Assembly: GCF_000429905.1 (NCBI RefSeq)
Contig: NZ_AUCT01000001.1
Coordinates: forward strand, 290,166 to 354,165
Source: Desulfatibacillum aliphaticivorans DSM 15576
GTDB lineage: Bacteria > Desulfobacterota > Desulfobacteria > Desulfobacterales > Desulfatibacillaceae
Direction: 5' to 3'
DNA length: 64,000 nt
Part shown: positions 16,218 through 26,306 of the stretch, piece after piece
How the letters are laid out: the number at the start of each line of letters is the position of its first letter
Position numbering within the stretch: the stretch's first letter is position 1
Position numbers and translations under genes: made by a program
Notes under the pieces: model-generated
Database searches by the model: none
What the model was told of the DNA's origin: nothing
The model's input: the letters and a program-made list of their open reading frames with translations, nothing else

Positions 16218-18502
16218 CAGATCGCCTGCGCCCTTTTTTGCCTTGCAGCCAGTCTCTTTGCTATATCCACAATTTCCACGTTATGATCCTGCAAACCGGC
16301 GCTAATCAGGTCGTCCAGCCGGTTTATGGGAAAGCGCTCCAGGGAGCGGAAAATTTCCAGTTTAATGCGGTCGTATGTCGGCCCTGCAAAGAGGAACTTG
16401 GAGGTGACCACCTCGTAAAAGTCCTCCAGCACGTCCGGGTCCCTGATTTCGGCCAATGCTTTGATGGCCCGGATGCGCAGGGAAAGGGCCTGGGGATCTT
16501 TGGCGCGATGGTCCTTGACCATGTCTATGAGCTTTTCCGTGACAAAGGAGTCGAAAATCAGGCCGGCTACGGATATGCCGCCCATGGCGATTTCATGCTC
16601 CGGGTCGTCAATGGCGCTGAGGATCAGGGAACGCAGGCTGGGCGATCCGATCCTGGCGAGAGCGCGCAAAGCCTCGATACGCACCTTGGGATGGCCTTCC
16701 CCGGCCAGTTCCTCCACCCGGTCCACGGCTTTATCGTCCCCCACGGTTTTGATGATGGCCAGCATGTTGCGGACCACAAACCAACGGTCGTCGTACAGAT
16801 TTTCCAGGACGAAAGGCTGGGCCGGGCTGTATGCGTGGGAGATGAGCTTTAAAAGGATTCCCCGGACGGACTTGTTGTCCTCCTGGATCAGGGCTTCCAC
16901 CAGGCTGTTTCCGGCTATGGGCCCGGTTTGCTCCAGGATTTCCATCAAAGGCTCCGCTTCATCCATTCCTTTTTGCAGGAGGATGGCGGCCGTAAAGGAA
17001 ATGTTTTCCGTATCCCAGAATTTATCCGTGACCTTGGCCCGGACCCGGCCTAAAAAGGCCTTGTCCTGCTCATGGTCCGCAGCAATCTCCTCCATGATGG
17101 TCCAGATATGCCCCAACACGTCCCAACGGGCCAGGGTGAGGTTTTCCCAGGCCAGGCTCATGAGGATTTCGGCGAAATCCATGGCCTCATTTTCATCCGG
17201 GGCTTTTTCAAACAAGTCCAGAAGCATTTCCGCAAACCGGAAGCTGGTATGCAGAGGGTCTTCCAACTCCTCGTGCTGCCAGTGGCCCGCGTCGGGAATG
17301 TTTTCCATCTGCCTGGCGGTGAAGGCCTGCAACTGCCTGACGCCCTCAATGGTGGGTCCTTGCTTTTCCGCCTCCGATATTCCGGCCATGGACAAAAAGG
17401 ACTGGGCGTTGGCTTCCAGTTCCTTGCGCTCTTCCTGGGAAAGGTCGGAAAGGACGATGTTGACCTCCTCCTCCGAGCTTTTTGCCGCCAATTGATCCAC
17501 CAAAGCCAGAATGGCCGGGTTGACCTGGAGATTGGATTTTTTTATTTTTTCAATGGCTTTTAACAAAATGGCGGCGGGAAGCCGGCGCAGGATTTCCGCG
17601 GCGATGTGCGGCGTCTTGGTTGAAAAGTCAAAGACTTCCTTTAAAAAATCCAGCCGGGGCTCCGGGGCCAGGGTTTTTATCAGGTCCACAAAGCTCTTTT
17701 TGACCAGTGAGTCGGAGGATTCGTCCCTGGCCGGAGCTGCCAACTCCTTCAGAAACTGTTTCGCAACCTTGGCGTAGGACAGGCTGACCGCCGCGTCCTC
17801 TTCCAGCTCATTTAAAAATTCGGCAAGCTCTTTGCCGTCAATGTTGAGGAGAGACACGCTTTCCCGGTCGTACAGGGGAATCTGGCCCAGCAGCCCGCGC
17901 ACGTAGCCTTTCCAGCCGCTTTCCTCCGGGTCCCGGCCTTCCTCCTCCTCATCCGGGGCGTCCAGGTCTTCGGTGAATTGCAGGTTTTCGTAATCCAGCT
18001 GCGACACGGTCAGATTGACCACGCCTTCGGCCGAAAGAATGTCAGCGAGGCTCACGGACGCGGCGCCGGGCAGGAGGTCCTCCCCCATGATGCGGCCCAC
18101 CGTCACCAACTCGCTGCTGGTAAGCCCCTTTTTGATGGTCAGGGAAAGCACCGACCTGTCATGGAGAAAGGAGGCGAACTCGGCGTGGGCGGCAAGGTTG
18201 GGGGCAAGCTCGGTCTGTCCGTGGATGAGGGCGTCCCCCACCACTCCCAGGACCAGATCCTGGCCGCCGGACTCGTAAAAAAACTTCTTCAGGACCGTGC
18301 TCACCCTGGCCATGGCCATTTTCAGTTGAGGATGGCCGTCCGGATACAGCGCCGCGTTTTTCCGGACGATATTCAACTGCATGACCACATCCGAAATCAG
18401 CTTGGGATCAATCCCACTCTCGTTTGGCTCGTTCATCAACGCCCCGGGCTTGTTAAGTGGACGGGTTTGGACGGCTTCTTGCCTGACTGCTGTATATTGC
18501 AT
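16217..18502 (-). CDS. HEAT-repeat protein with sensory-like N-terminal domain
   Basis: 761 aa. Residues ~35-150 (VRKNAALYPDGHPQLKMAMA ... SVLSLTIKKGLTSSELVTVG) resemble the N-terminus of the adjacent HD-GYP protein. The C-terminal ~200 residues contain HEAT-type repeats (for example AVDRVEELAGEGHPKVRIEA and LRALARIGSPSLRSLILSAI), a protein-protein interaction scaffold. There is no enzymatic motif. An alternative start at 18436 (MNEPNESG) lacks a better ribosome site. It overlaps the HD-GYP gene and lies 20 bp after the MscS gene. It may be a scaffold or partner controlling the HD-GYP enzyme, by context only. Confidence 0.82.
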   Translation of the reverse strand: MQYTAVRQEAVQTRPLNKPGALMNEPNESGIDPKLISDVVMQLNIVRKNAALYPDGHPQLKMAMARVSTVLKKFFYESGGQDLVLGVVGDALIHGQTELAPNLAAHAEFASFLHDRSVLSLTIKKGLTSSELVTVGRIMGEDLLPGAASVSLADILSAEGVVNLTVSQLDYENLQFTEDLDAPDEEEEGRDPEESGWKGYVRGLLGQIPLYDRESVSLLNIDGKELAEFLNELEEDAAVSLSYAKVAKQFLKELAAPARDESSDSLVKKSFVDLIKTLAPEPRLDFLKEVFDFSTKTPHIAAEILRRLPAAILLKAIEKIKKSNLQVNPAILALVDQLAAKSSEEEVNIVLSDLSQEERKELEANAQSFLSMAGISEAEKQGPTIEGVRQLQAFTARQMENIPDAGHWQHEELEDPLHTSFRFAEMLLDLFEKAPDENEAMDFAEILMSLAWENLTLARWDVLGHIWTIMEEIAADHEQDKAFLGRVRAKVTDKFWDTENISFTAAILLQKGMDEAEPLMEILEQTGPIAGNSLVEALIQEDNKSVRGILLKLISHAYSPAQPFVLENLYDDRWFVVRNMLAIIKTVGDDKAVDRVEELAGEGHPKVRIEALRALARIGSPSLRSLILSAIDDPEHEIAMGGISVAGLIFDSFVTEKLIDMVKDHRAKDPQALSLRIRAIKALAEIRDPDVLEDFYEVVTSKFLFAGPTYDRIKLEIFRSLERFPINRLDDLISAGLQDHNVEIVDIAKRLAARQKRAQAI

Positions 18503-18522
18503 GTGCTTTTATAGAACCTGCC

Positions 18523-19350
18523 TTAAGAACCCTCGGAGTCCTTGATGATTCTCACATCTCTCTGGGGATACGGGATCTCCACCCCAGCTTCCTTCAAGGC
18601 CTTGTATACGGCGAGGTTCACCCTATACTGGAGGTCATAATACTTGATGGTGGGCGCCCAATAGCGCACCCCGATATTTATGGAAGAATCTGCAAAGGCT
18701 TCAATTCCTATCTGACTTGCGGGTTCTTCGGGTATATCCTCAAAATTCTTTAGCGCATTGTTGATTGCCTCGATGGCGGTCTCCGGGTCGCTGGCGTAAG
18801 AAATCCCCACGGAGGTCTCCACCACGGAATAGGCGAAGGAGTTGGTCAGGATCTCCCCCACGATGTGCTTGTTGGGGATCATGATTTTCTCGCCGTCCTC
18901 GGTGATGAGGATCGTGGAGGCCAGGGTGATGTCCTCCACCACGCCCCGCACGCCGGCCATGGTCACGGTGTGGCCCAGGGTGAACGGCCGGGTCATGATG
19001 ATGGTGAGTCCCGCGCCGTAGTTGGACAAGATGCCTTGCACGGCGAAGCTGGCGCCCAAGGTCAGGGCGCCCAGGGCGGCGACAAAGGGCCCCAGGGAAA
19101 TGCCGAATTTATCCAGGGCCAGAATCACCGTAAAAATCAGCACTAAAACCTTGGAAACACCGCCCAGAAACCGGCTGAGCATGGGGTCCATGTTCCGGCC
19201 GTCGCACAAACGGGTGATGGTCTTGGCAAGCCAGCCGGCTAAAAGCCATCCCACAATAAGGATGACCATCGCTCCGAATATCTGAAACGAGTAGTTGACC
19301 ACAAAATCGGTGGCCACGCCAAAGGCTTTATCCAGTTCTATATTTTCCAA
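18523..19350 (-). CDS. Small-conductance mechanosensitive channel, MscS family
   Basis: 275 aa, the length of E. coli MscS. Three TM helices lie at ~15-40, 60-80 and 90-115. The pore helix TM3 is ALTLGASFAVQGILSNYGAGL, rich in Ala/Gly as expected. Next come the beta domain (FTLGHTVTMAGVRGVVEDI, IMIPNKHIVGEILTN) and the alpha/beta cytoplasmic cage. It releases solutes on hypo-osmotic shock. The next gene in the same direction starts 20 bp after the stop, so co-transcription with the HEAT and HD-GYP genes is likely and would couple a channel gene to cyclic-di-GMP turnover. Confidence 0.94.
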   Translation of the reverse strand: MENIELDKAFGVATDFVVNYSFQIFGAMVILIVGWLLAGWLAKTITRLCDGRNMDPMLSRFLGGVSKVLVLIFTVILALDKFGISLGPFVAALGALTLGASFAVQGILSNYGAGLTIIMTRPFTLGHTVTMAGVRGVVEDITLASTILITEDGEKIMIPNKHIVGEILTNSFAYSVVETSVGISYASDPETAIEAINNALKNFEDIPEEPASQIGIEAFADSSINIGVRYWAPTIKYYDLQYRVNLAVYKALKEAGVEIPYPQRDVRIIKDSEGS

Positions 19351-19607
19351 AGACGGCCTCCTTAGAATCGTGTATTAGTAAATTTTACAAAAATTGACTA
19401 TGTGTAGAATTTCCTTGAAATCAAGTCTGCTAGACTAATTTTAAGAATGAATATCATACTTATTGGCGTTTTGCCAAATAAATTAAACGCCTAACGACAC
19501 GCCTGCGCCGTGAAATTTTGCATTAGTTTTGCTTTTTCTATGAGCATTGGTCATGTATCATGGGATAAAAACTTTGCCCATATACCCGAACCCCAGGAGA
19601 GTTCCCC

Positions 19608-22600
19608 ATGCAAATCAAGCCCTTTTTAGTAGTCGTTTTTATTCTGCTATTGGTTGCGCCGGCGGCTTTTTCCCAGTCTGCGAACCATGAAAGCCCGTTC
19701 CACCAAGCAGAAAAGCAAAGGCGGGAAGGCAATTATAAGGACGCCCTGGATTTGTATGAGCAGTTGATTAAGGACCAAAACTCCGGCCCCGAGCAAGCTG
19801 CATCGTCCATTCAAAATGCGGTAGCCTGCATGCAGCGTCTTGGCAGGTTGAAAGAGGCCGACGGCCTGCTGGAAAAGGCGGTGGAAATTCATAAGGATCA
19901 ATGGCGCGTTCTCCACCGGGCGGCGGAGACTTATTTTTCCCTGGATCATAACGGGTGTCTAGTATCCGGAAAATTTGAACGGGGGCCCCACAGGGGGGGC
20001 TGCGACCATGTGGACGCCTCGGAGCGGGATCGGGTGCGCGCCCTGCAATTGATGAAGCAGGCTTTGGATATTCTCCCGGATGACGCGGATAAAAACGACG
20101 CCGGACGATTTTATTTCCGGTTTGCGGATATGATCCAGGGCTATACCGGTCTGGACGGAGCATGGAAATTCCAATACGCGACCGACCTGGAGGTCCTGCC
20201 GGACTATGAGGAAGGATATTGGCGGAACTACGGCTATGGAAATACAAAAACTCCGGTTGATTCGGATGGAAACCCTATTTTTTACGCCCTTCCAGCGAGC
20301 TTTGAAAGCGCCGCCAATGACGGGGAGCGGTATCGCTGGCTATTGAACTATGCGGCAAAACGGAATCCTGAAGCGCAAAACGAGGCCTTATGGAAGCGGG
20401 CTGAGTATCTGCGGAGCCAGTTCGGCGTCCAGACCATGGCATTCCATTTCGCTTTGTTCGGAGCGACAAGCGGAGAAGAGGTTAAAGACGGGCCTTTTTC
20501 GGTGCACACCCTTTCGGAAAACGAGGCCATGGCCTCCTTGGCTACAGGAATAAAGCGATTTCCCCTTCCCAAGGAACACAACTTCATCCTCATCTATAAA
20601 AAAATCGCCGCCAATGGAGGGGATTACGCCTGGGACTCCTTGAACGTCCTCGCATCCACTTTTGAAAACCGCCGGCAATATCCCAAGGCAGTTAAAATTC
20701 GTAAAGAAATGATTGAACGATTCCCCGCAAGGCAAGGAAAGCAACGGGATAAGCTGGAGCAGCTTACCGGCCCCTTGGGGGAGTTTGAGTACTGCACCCC
20801 ACAGCCCGCCGGCAGGGAAGCGGAAGTCGGCTTTACATTTCGCAACGGCAAAAAGGTTCATTTCAAAGCTGTCGAGGTCGATGAGAAAAAATTCATTGAA
20901 GATGTTAAAGAATACATCCGGGGCTCCAAAGGAGTTCCTGATTTTAAAACAACGAGTATTGACAATATTGCCCATCGAATAATCCAAAACGGCGAAACTA
21001 AATATCTTGGGAAAAAAGCGGCGGAGTGGGACCTTTCTCTAAAGCCGATGAAAGATCATTTTGACAAAAGGATCTCCGTAAAAACGCCTTTGAAAAAGGC
21101 CGGGGTCTACCTCCTTACCGCACAAATGGAGAATGGAAACACTTCCAATATCGTGATCAGAATTGCCGATACAACCATTGTGCAAAAAAACATGGACGGC
21201 AAGGAAATGTTTCTGGTGTGCGACGCCCGGACGGGCGAGCCTCTGGAAGGCATGCAAGTGGATTTCTTCTGGTACAACTTTACCGGATCGAACAAAAAAT
21301 TCATAATCGACGAGGCGACAAAAACCACCGATCGAAACGGCCTCGTTTACATTGACGACCTGCGGGAACGTGGAACCCATGGGGCCATTATCACCGCAGT
21401 GAATAGCCAGGGGCGCCTGGCCCATTTGTCGCAATTCAGCTATTGGGTGCGCAGCAAGCAACTTGACAACCTGGATCGCACCCGGGCCTTCGGCATTACG
21501 GACAGGCCGGTTTACCAGCCGGGCCAGACCGTGCATTACAAGTTCTGGGTGCGGCAGGCAAGGTACGACCTGGGCGAAAAGTCGGTGTACGCCGGCAAAT
21601 CCTTCACGATTGAGGGAGTGGACCCCAAAAACACGACTATAATCAACAGTACAAAAGTAGCGGACGAATACGGCGGAGTGGAGGGTGAATACACCCTGCC
21701 CGATGAAGCGCCCCTGGGGAGGTATTACTTCTATATAGGCTCCCATGGACGCATCTCATTCCGGGTGGAGGAATACAAAAAGCCGGAATTTGAGGTTAAG
21801 GTGGAAGCGCCCAAAGAGCCCATCGCTTTGGGCGAGACGATTCCCGTGGAAGTCAAGGCGGATTACTATTTCGGCGCGCCGGTCCAGGAGGCCAAGGTCA
21901 GCTACAAGGTTCTGCGGTCCGAGTATAATCAAGGCTGGTTTCCCTGGGGCGCCTGGGACTGGCTGTACGGCGCCGGGTATTGGTGGTTTGGCTACGATTA
22001 TGACTGGTATCCCGGGTGGACCAAGTGGGGCTGCAATCGTCCCAGATGGTCGTGGTGGTGGCATGATGCTCACATGCCGCCGGAAGTCGTGGCCGAGGGC
22101 CAGGGCTTGACCGATGAGAACGGCGTACTGAAGCTGCCCATTGATACGGCTTTGGCCAAAGAGCTAAGGGGCGACACGGATCATCGCTATGAAATCACCG
22201 TAGTGGTCACGGACAAGTCCCGCCGGACCATCGTGGGAAAAGGTTCGGTGATTGCCGCCCGGAATCCCTTTAAGGTATACGCCTGGGTGAACAAAGGCCA
22301 TTACTTTGTGGGCGACGTGGTCAAGGCCGATTTTTCCGCCCAGACCCCGGACGGCAAGCCTGTGTCCGGTGCGGGCAAGGCGGTTCTGTACAAGATTGCC
22401 CGCAAGAACGGAAAGCCATCGGAAAGGGCCGTCAGGGAATGGGATCTCAAGGTCGAAAATGACGGCCGTGCAAAACTCAAGATGGACGCCTCAAAGGCTG
22501 GTCAGTACCGCATCGCCCTCAGCGTGACGGACGCCAAAGGCCGCACCCAGGAAGGCGGATACGTGTTCTGCGTCATGGGGGACAAGGACACGGGCAGGAA

Positions 22601-25600
22601 TTTCGTCTTCGACCATATAGAACTTGTTCCTGACTTGCGGGAATACGTTCCTGGAGACAAGGTGCGGCTGCGCATCAACACCCGGGCCAAGGACTCCACG
22701 GTGCTCTTGTTTATCAGGCCGGAAAGCGTCGACGGGTATCCCAAACCCAAGGTTTTGCGCATTAACGGAAACAGCACGGTTCAGGAAATTGAAGTCAGCA
22801 AAACGGACATGCCCAATTTCTTTGTGGAGGCCCTGACCGTCCACGACGGCAAGGTGTACTCCGAAACCCGGCGGATTGTGGTTCCGCCGGAAAGTCGCGT
22901 GTGCAATGTGGAAGTTCTGCCCTCCGCGGAAAAATACAAGCCCGGCCAGAAAGCCAGAATCGACCTGCGTCTGACCGGCATGGACGGCGAGCCTTTTAGA
23001 GGAAGTACGGTGCTGACGGTATACGACAAAGCCGTGGAGTACATCTCCGGCGGCTCCAATGTGCAGAATATTCGTAATTTCTTCTGGAAGTGGGTTAGGC
23101 ATCATTATCCAGTGACGGAACACAACCTCAGAATTCAAGAGCGTAACCTTGTCCCAAGATATTCTGTTTCCATGGGGGTTTTGGGAATATTCGGGAATAT
23201 TCCAGCGCCGGACGACACCCTTGAAAACGAAAAGGTCGGAAAGAATGGCGGAATCGTTATGAAAAAAGGCAACATGATGCGAGGCCGATCCGCCGCAAGC
23301 TCATCCATGCTTGCCGCAGCCCCAAAGGAATTCATTCCCATTAACTTTACCGATGCAGACGAATTGCAGGCAAACGTTAGTGGAGCCTTTGCGGAAGCGG
23401 GCGGCGCCGGGGCCTCGGAGGAAAGCGTCCACGTGCGCACGGAATTTGCGGACACGGCTTTTTGGGCCGGATCATTGGAGACGGATAAAAACGGGCATGC
23501 CCAGGTGGAATTTGACATGCCGGAAAACCTGACCGCCTGGAAGATCAAGGTCTGGGCCATGGGCCACGGCACCCGGGTGGGCCAGGGGGAAGCCGAGGTC
23601 GTCACCTCCAAGGACCTGCTGCTGCGGCTACAGGCGCCCCGATTTTTCGTGCAGGGGGATGAGGTGGTGCTTTCGGCCAACATCCACAATTATTTGGACG
23701 ACCGGGTTTCGGTCAGGGCCGTCCTTGAAGTGGACGGCAGCTGCCTGGAATTGGAACGAGGCGCCAATAAGATCCTGCCGCTCGACCCCAACAGCGAAAA
23801 ACGCGTGGACTGGCGAGTGAAGGTCGTCAAGGAAGGCGAGGCCATCGTGCGCATGAAGGCGATTTCCGCCAGGGAATCGGACGCCATGGAAATGCGCTTT
23901 CCCGTCTACGTTCACGGCATGGAAAAAACCGAGACCTTCAGCGGCGTCATCCGGCCGGATCAAAACTCCAGCGCGTTCACCATTGACGTTCCCCAGGCGA
24001 GACGGCCCGAGGCCTCCCGTCTGGAGGTGAGGTACTCCCCCACCCTGGCGGGAGCCATGATCGACGCCCTGCCCTATCTGGCCAATTATCCCTACGGCTG
24101 CACCGAGCAGACTTTGAACCGGTTTCTGCCCACAGCCATCACCCTGAACCTGCTGGAAAGCAAGGGCGTCGACCTGAAAGCCCTCAAAGACAAGCACACT
24201 AACCTGAACGCCCAGGAAATGGGAGACTCGGCGGAACGCGCCGCCCAATGGAAGCAGTGGGACGAAAACCCGGTGTACGATCCGGCCAAGGTCCGGGACA
24301 TGGTGCGGAAAGGCGGGGACAAACTGGCCTCCATGCAGAATTCCGACGGCGGCTGGGGCTGGTTTTCCGGTTGGGGGGAGCGCTCCTACCCCCATACCAC
24401 GGCCACGGTGGTCCGGGGGTTGATGAAGGCCAAGGAAGCCGCGGCGGACGTTCCTCAAGCCGTGCTCACACAAGGTCTTGCCTGGCTGGAACGTTACCAA
24501 GAAGAGCAACTGACCAAGCTGAACAACGCGGCCTCCAAAACAAAGCCCTATAAGGTATACGCTGATAACACCGACGCCTATATCTTCATGATCCTGGCCC
24601 AGGCCGGTCAGGGAAATCAGGCGATGAAAGACTACCTCATGCGGGATAAAACCCATCTTTCGGTCTACGGCCTGACCTTGCTGGGAGCCGGACTCCACGC
24701 CATGGAGGAAAACGAGGACCTCGGCCGAGTCATGAAGAACCTCAGCCAATACCTGGTTTGCGACGACGAAAACCAGACCTGTTACCTGGAAATGGGCTCA
24801 GGCGGGTATTGGTGGTACTGGTACGGAGACCAGATGGAAGCCAATGCCTGGTACTTGAAACTCCTGGCCGCAACCGGCTTTGAAGGCGATAAGGAAAAGC
24901 AAAACCAGGCCGCCGGGCTGGTCAAGTATCTCCTGAATAACCGGAAGCACGGCGCCCGCTGGAAATCCACCCGCGATACGGCCTTGTGCATCGAGGCCCT
25001 GGCCGACTACCTGAAAGCCTCGGGCGAAGACGCCCCGGACATGAAGATATCCGTTTACGTGGACGGTAAGTTAAAAAAAGAAGTCGCCGTCAACCAAACC
25101 AACCTTATGGACTTTGACAATGTATTCGTCCTGGAAGGGGATGAAATCTCCTCGGGCAAGCATGAAATCAGGCTGGAGCGCAAAGGCAAGGGGCCGGTTT
25201 ATTTCAATGCCTGGATGAGCAACTTCACCCTGGAGGACGACATCAAGGCCGCCGGCCTGGAAATCAAGGTGGATCGCAAACTCTACCTGCTCAAACCCAT
25301 AGACAAGACCATCAAAGACGCGGGCGCCCGCGGCCAGGTTCTGGACCGCAAGGTGGAAAAATACGAACGCGTGGAGCTAAGCAACCTGGACATGCTCCAA
25401 AGCGGAGACCTTGTGGAAGTGGAGCTGACCGTGCAAAGCAAGAACGATTACGAGTATCTTGTGTTTGAAGATTACAAGCCCGCCGGGTTCGAGCCCGTGG
25501 AAGTGCGCAGCGGCTACACCGGCGCAGGCATGGGCGCCTACGTGGAATACCGGGACGAACGGGTTGCCTTTTTCTGCCGGTCCGTGCTCAGGGGGACCCA

Positions 25601-25730
25601 TAACCTGTCCTACCGGATGCGGGCGGAAATCCCGGGCAGGTTCTCAGCCCTGCCCGCCAAGGCCCACGCCATGTACGCGCCCGAGCTGAAGGCCAATTCC
25701 GACGAAATCAAACTGCAAGTGGCGGATTGA
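19608..25730 (+). CDS. Giant alpha-2-macroglobulin-family protein with thioester motif
   Basis: 2040 aa, longer than the ~1,500-1,650 of typical bacterial members. A signal peptide lies at 1-22 (FLVVVFILLLVAPAAFSQ), without a lipobox. Residues ~30-200 look like TPR-type helices. Macroglobulin beta domains follow, then a bait-like region near 1220-1270. The thioester motif YPYGCTEQTL has Cys1498 and Gln1501. An alpha-helical TED region and a receptor-binding-like C-terminus complete the order. Bacterial A2Ms trap proteases in the periplasm. A Trp-rich insertion at ~773-819 (13 Trp in about 46 residues) is unusual. CCAGGAGAGTTCCCC precedes the start. No pbpC lies beside it. Confidence 0.93.
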   Translation: MQIKPFLVVVFILLLVAPAAFSQSANHESPFHQAEKQRREGNYKDALDLYEQLIKDQNSGPEQAASSIQNAVACMQRLGRLKEADGLLEKAVEIHKDQWRVLHRAAETYFSLDHNGCLVSGKFERGPHRGGCDHVDASERDRVRALQLMKQALDILPDDADKNDAGRFYFRFADMIQGYTGLDGAWKFQYATDLEVLPDYEEGYWRNYGYGNTKTPVDSDGNPIFYALPASFESAANDGERYRWLLNYAAKRNPEAQNEALWKRAEYLRSQFGVQTMAFHFALFGATSGEEVKDGPFSVHTLSENEAMASLATGIKRFPLPKEHNFILIYKKIAANGGDYAWDSLNVLASTFENRRQYPKAVKIRKEMIERFPARQGKQRDKLEQLTGPLGEFEYCTPQPAGREAEVGFTFRNGKKVHFKAVEVDEKKFIEDVKEYIRGSKGVPDFKTTSIDNIAHRIIQNGETKYLGKKAAEWDLSLKPMKDHFDKRISVKTPLKKAGVYLLTAQMENGNTSNIVIRIADTTIVQKNMDGKEMFLVCDARTGEPLEGMQVDFFWYNFTGSNKKFIIDEATKTTDRNGLVYIDDLRERGTHGAIITAVNSQGRLAHLSQFSYWVRSKQLDNLDRTRAFGITDRPVYQPGQTVHYKFWVRQARYDLGEKSVYAGKSFTIEGVDPKNTTIINSTKVADEYGGVEGEYTLPDEAPLGRYYFYIGSHGRISFRVEEYKKPEFEVKVEAPKEPIALGETIPVEVKADYYFGAPVQEAKVSYKVLRSEYNQGWFPWGAWDWLYGAGYWWFGYDYDWYPGWTKWGCNRPRWSWWWHDAHMPPEVVAEGQGLTDENGVLKLPIDTALAKELRGDTDHRYEITVVVTDKSRRTIVGKGSVIAARNPFKVYAWVNKGHYFVGDVVKADFSAQTPDGKPVSGAGKAVLYKIARKNGKPSERAVREWDLKVENDGRAKLKMDASKAGQYRIALSVTDAKGRTQEGGYVFCVMGDKDTGRNFVFDHIELVPDLREYVPGDKVRLRINTRAKDSTVLLFIRPESVDGYPKPKVLRINGNSTVQEIEVSKTDMPNFFVEALTVHDGKVYSETRRIVVPPESRVCNVEVLPSAEKYKPGQKARIDLRLTGMDGEPFRGSTVLTVYDKAVEYISGGSNVQNIRNFFWKWVRHHYPVTEHNLRIQERNLVPRYSVSMGVLGIFGNIPAPDDTLENEKVGKNGGIVMKKGNMMRGRSAASSSMLAAAPKEFIPINFTDADELQANVSGAFAEAGGAGASEESVHVRTEFADTAFWAGSLETDKNGHAQVEFDMPENLTAWKIKVWAMGHGTRVGQGEAEVVTSKDLLLRLQAPRFFVQGDEVVLSANIHNYLDDRVSVRAVLEVDGSCLELERGANKILPLDPNSEKRVDWRVKVVKEGEAIVRMKAISARESDAMEMRFPVYVHGMEKTETFSGVIRPDQNSSAFTIDVPQARRPEASRLEVRYSPTLAGAMIDALPYLANYPYGCTEQTLNRFLPTAITLNLLESKGVDLKALKDKHTNLNAQEMGDSAERAAQWKQWDENPVYDPAKVRDMVRKGGDKLASMQNSDGGWGWFSGWGERSYPHTTATVVRGLMKAKEAAADVPQAVLTQGLAWLERYQEEQLTKLNNAASKTKPYKVYADNTDAYIFMILAQAGQGNQAMKDYLMRDKTHLSVYGLTLLGAGLHAMEENEDLGRVMKNLSQYLVCDDENQTCYLEMGSGGYWWYWYGDQMEANAWYLKLLAATGFEGDKEKQNQAAGLVKYLLNNRKHGARWKSTRDTALCIEALADYLKASGEDAPDMKISVYVDGKLKKEVAVNQTNLMDFDNVFVLEGDEISSGKHEIRLERKGKGPVYFNAWMSNFTLEDDIKAAGLEIKVDRKLYLLKPIDKTIKDAGARGQVLDRKVEKYERVELSNLDMLQSGDLVEVELTVQSKNDYEYLVFEDYKPAGFEPVEVRSGYTGAGMGAYVEYRDERVAFFCRSVLRGTHNLSYRMRAEIPGRFSALPAKAHAMYAPELKANSDEIKLQVAD

Positions 25731-25733
25731 TGA

Positions 25734-26306
25734 TCAGGAGGAGCTTTCCTTGCGGTACTGGGAAAGCTCCTTATACTTGGACCGGGCCCACACATGGTAT
25801 TTGTCCGAGGGCTCGGTCAGCTTGATGACGGTGCGCAGGACTGCCTTGGATTCCTCCTGGGACTCAAAGCCCTCCCAGAGGATGTCCGCCTTTAACAAAA
25901 GGGCCTCGGGCCACTTGGGAGCCTTTTTCAACACCCGATTGACCATGGTCAGGGCCTCGCCATAGCGTTCGCTGTGCTTGGCGTACCGGATTTGCTGCAT
26001 GTCGGATTCCAGGCGTTCGTACTTGGTCCAGTTGGCTTTCTTGCCGATGTAAACAATGCGTCCTACGTTGTCGGCGATTCCTTCTGTCAGCGCTCTCCAC
26101 AGGCGGCCTGCCAACAAGCTGACCATGGCGCCGCAAAAGCATCCAATAAGCCCGCCCTGCTTTCCGCCGACCGCCATTCCGATCATCCCGCCCAGGATCA
26201 ACAACGTCAGAAAAAACCCGAACAAAACGGCGTAAGACTGGGCCTCCCTGGCCGCATGGGCGTCCTTGATCTGCTTTTTGCCTTTGAAGTCGTAGGGTTC
26301 TACCAT
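25734..26306 (-). CDS. Membrane protein with C-terminal TPR-like region
   Basis: 190 aa. Two TM helices, at ~26-46 (AVLFGFFLTLLILGGMIGMA) and ~50-68, form a hairpin, followed by a cytoplasmic helical tail with a TPR-like pattern (SERYGEALTMVNRVLKKAPK, WPEALLLKADILWEGF). The tail has many charged residues. The family is not recognised. It is tail-to-tail with the macroglobulin gene (3 bp apart). The ribosome site is weak (AGGAAAG about 10 nt upstream). Confidence 0.75.
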   Translation of the reverse strand: MVEPYDFKGKKQIKDAHAAREAQSYAVLFGFFLTLLILGGMIGMAVGGKQGGLIGCFCGAMVSLLAGRLWRALTEGIADNVGRIVYIGKKANWTKYERLESDMQQIRYAKHSERYGEALTMVNRVLKKAPKWPEALLLKADILWEGFESQEESKAVLRTVIKLTEPSDKYHVWARSKYKELSQYRKESSS

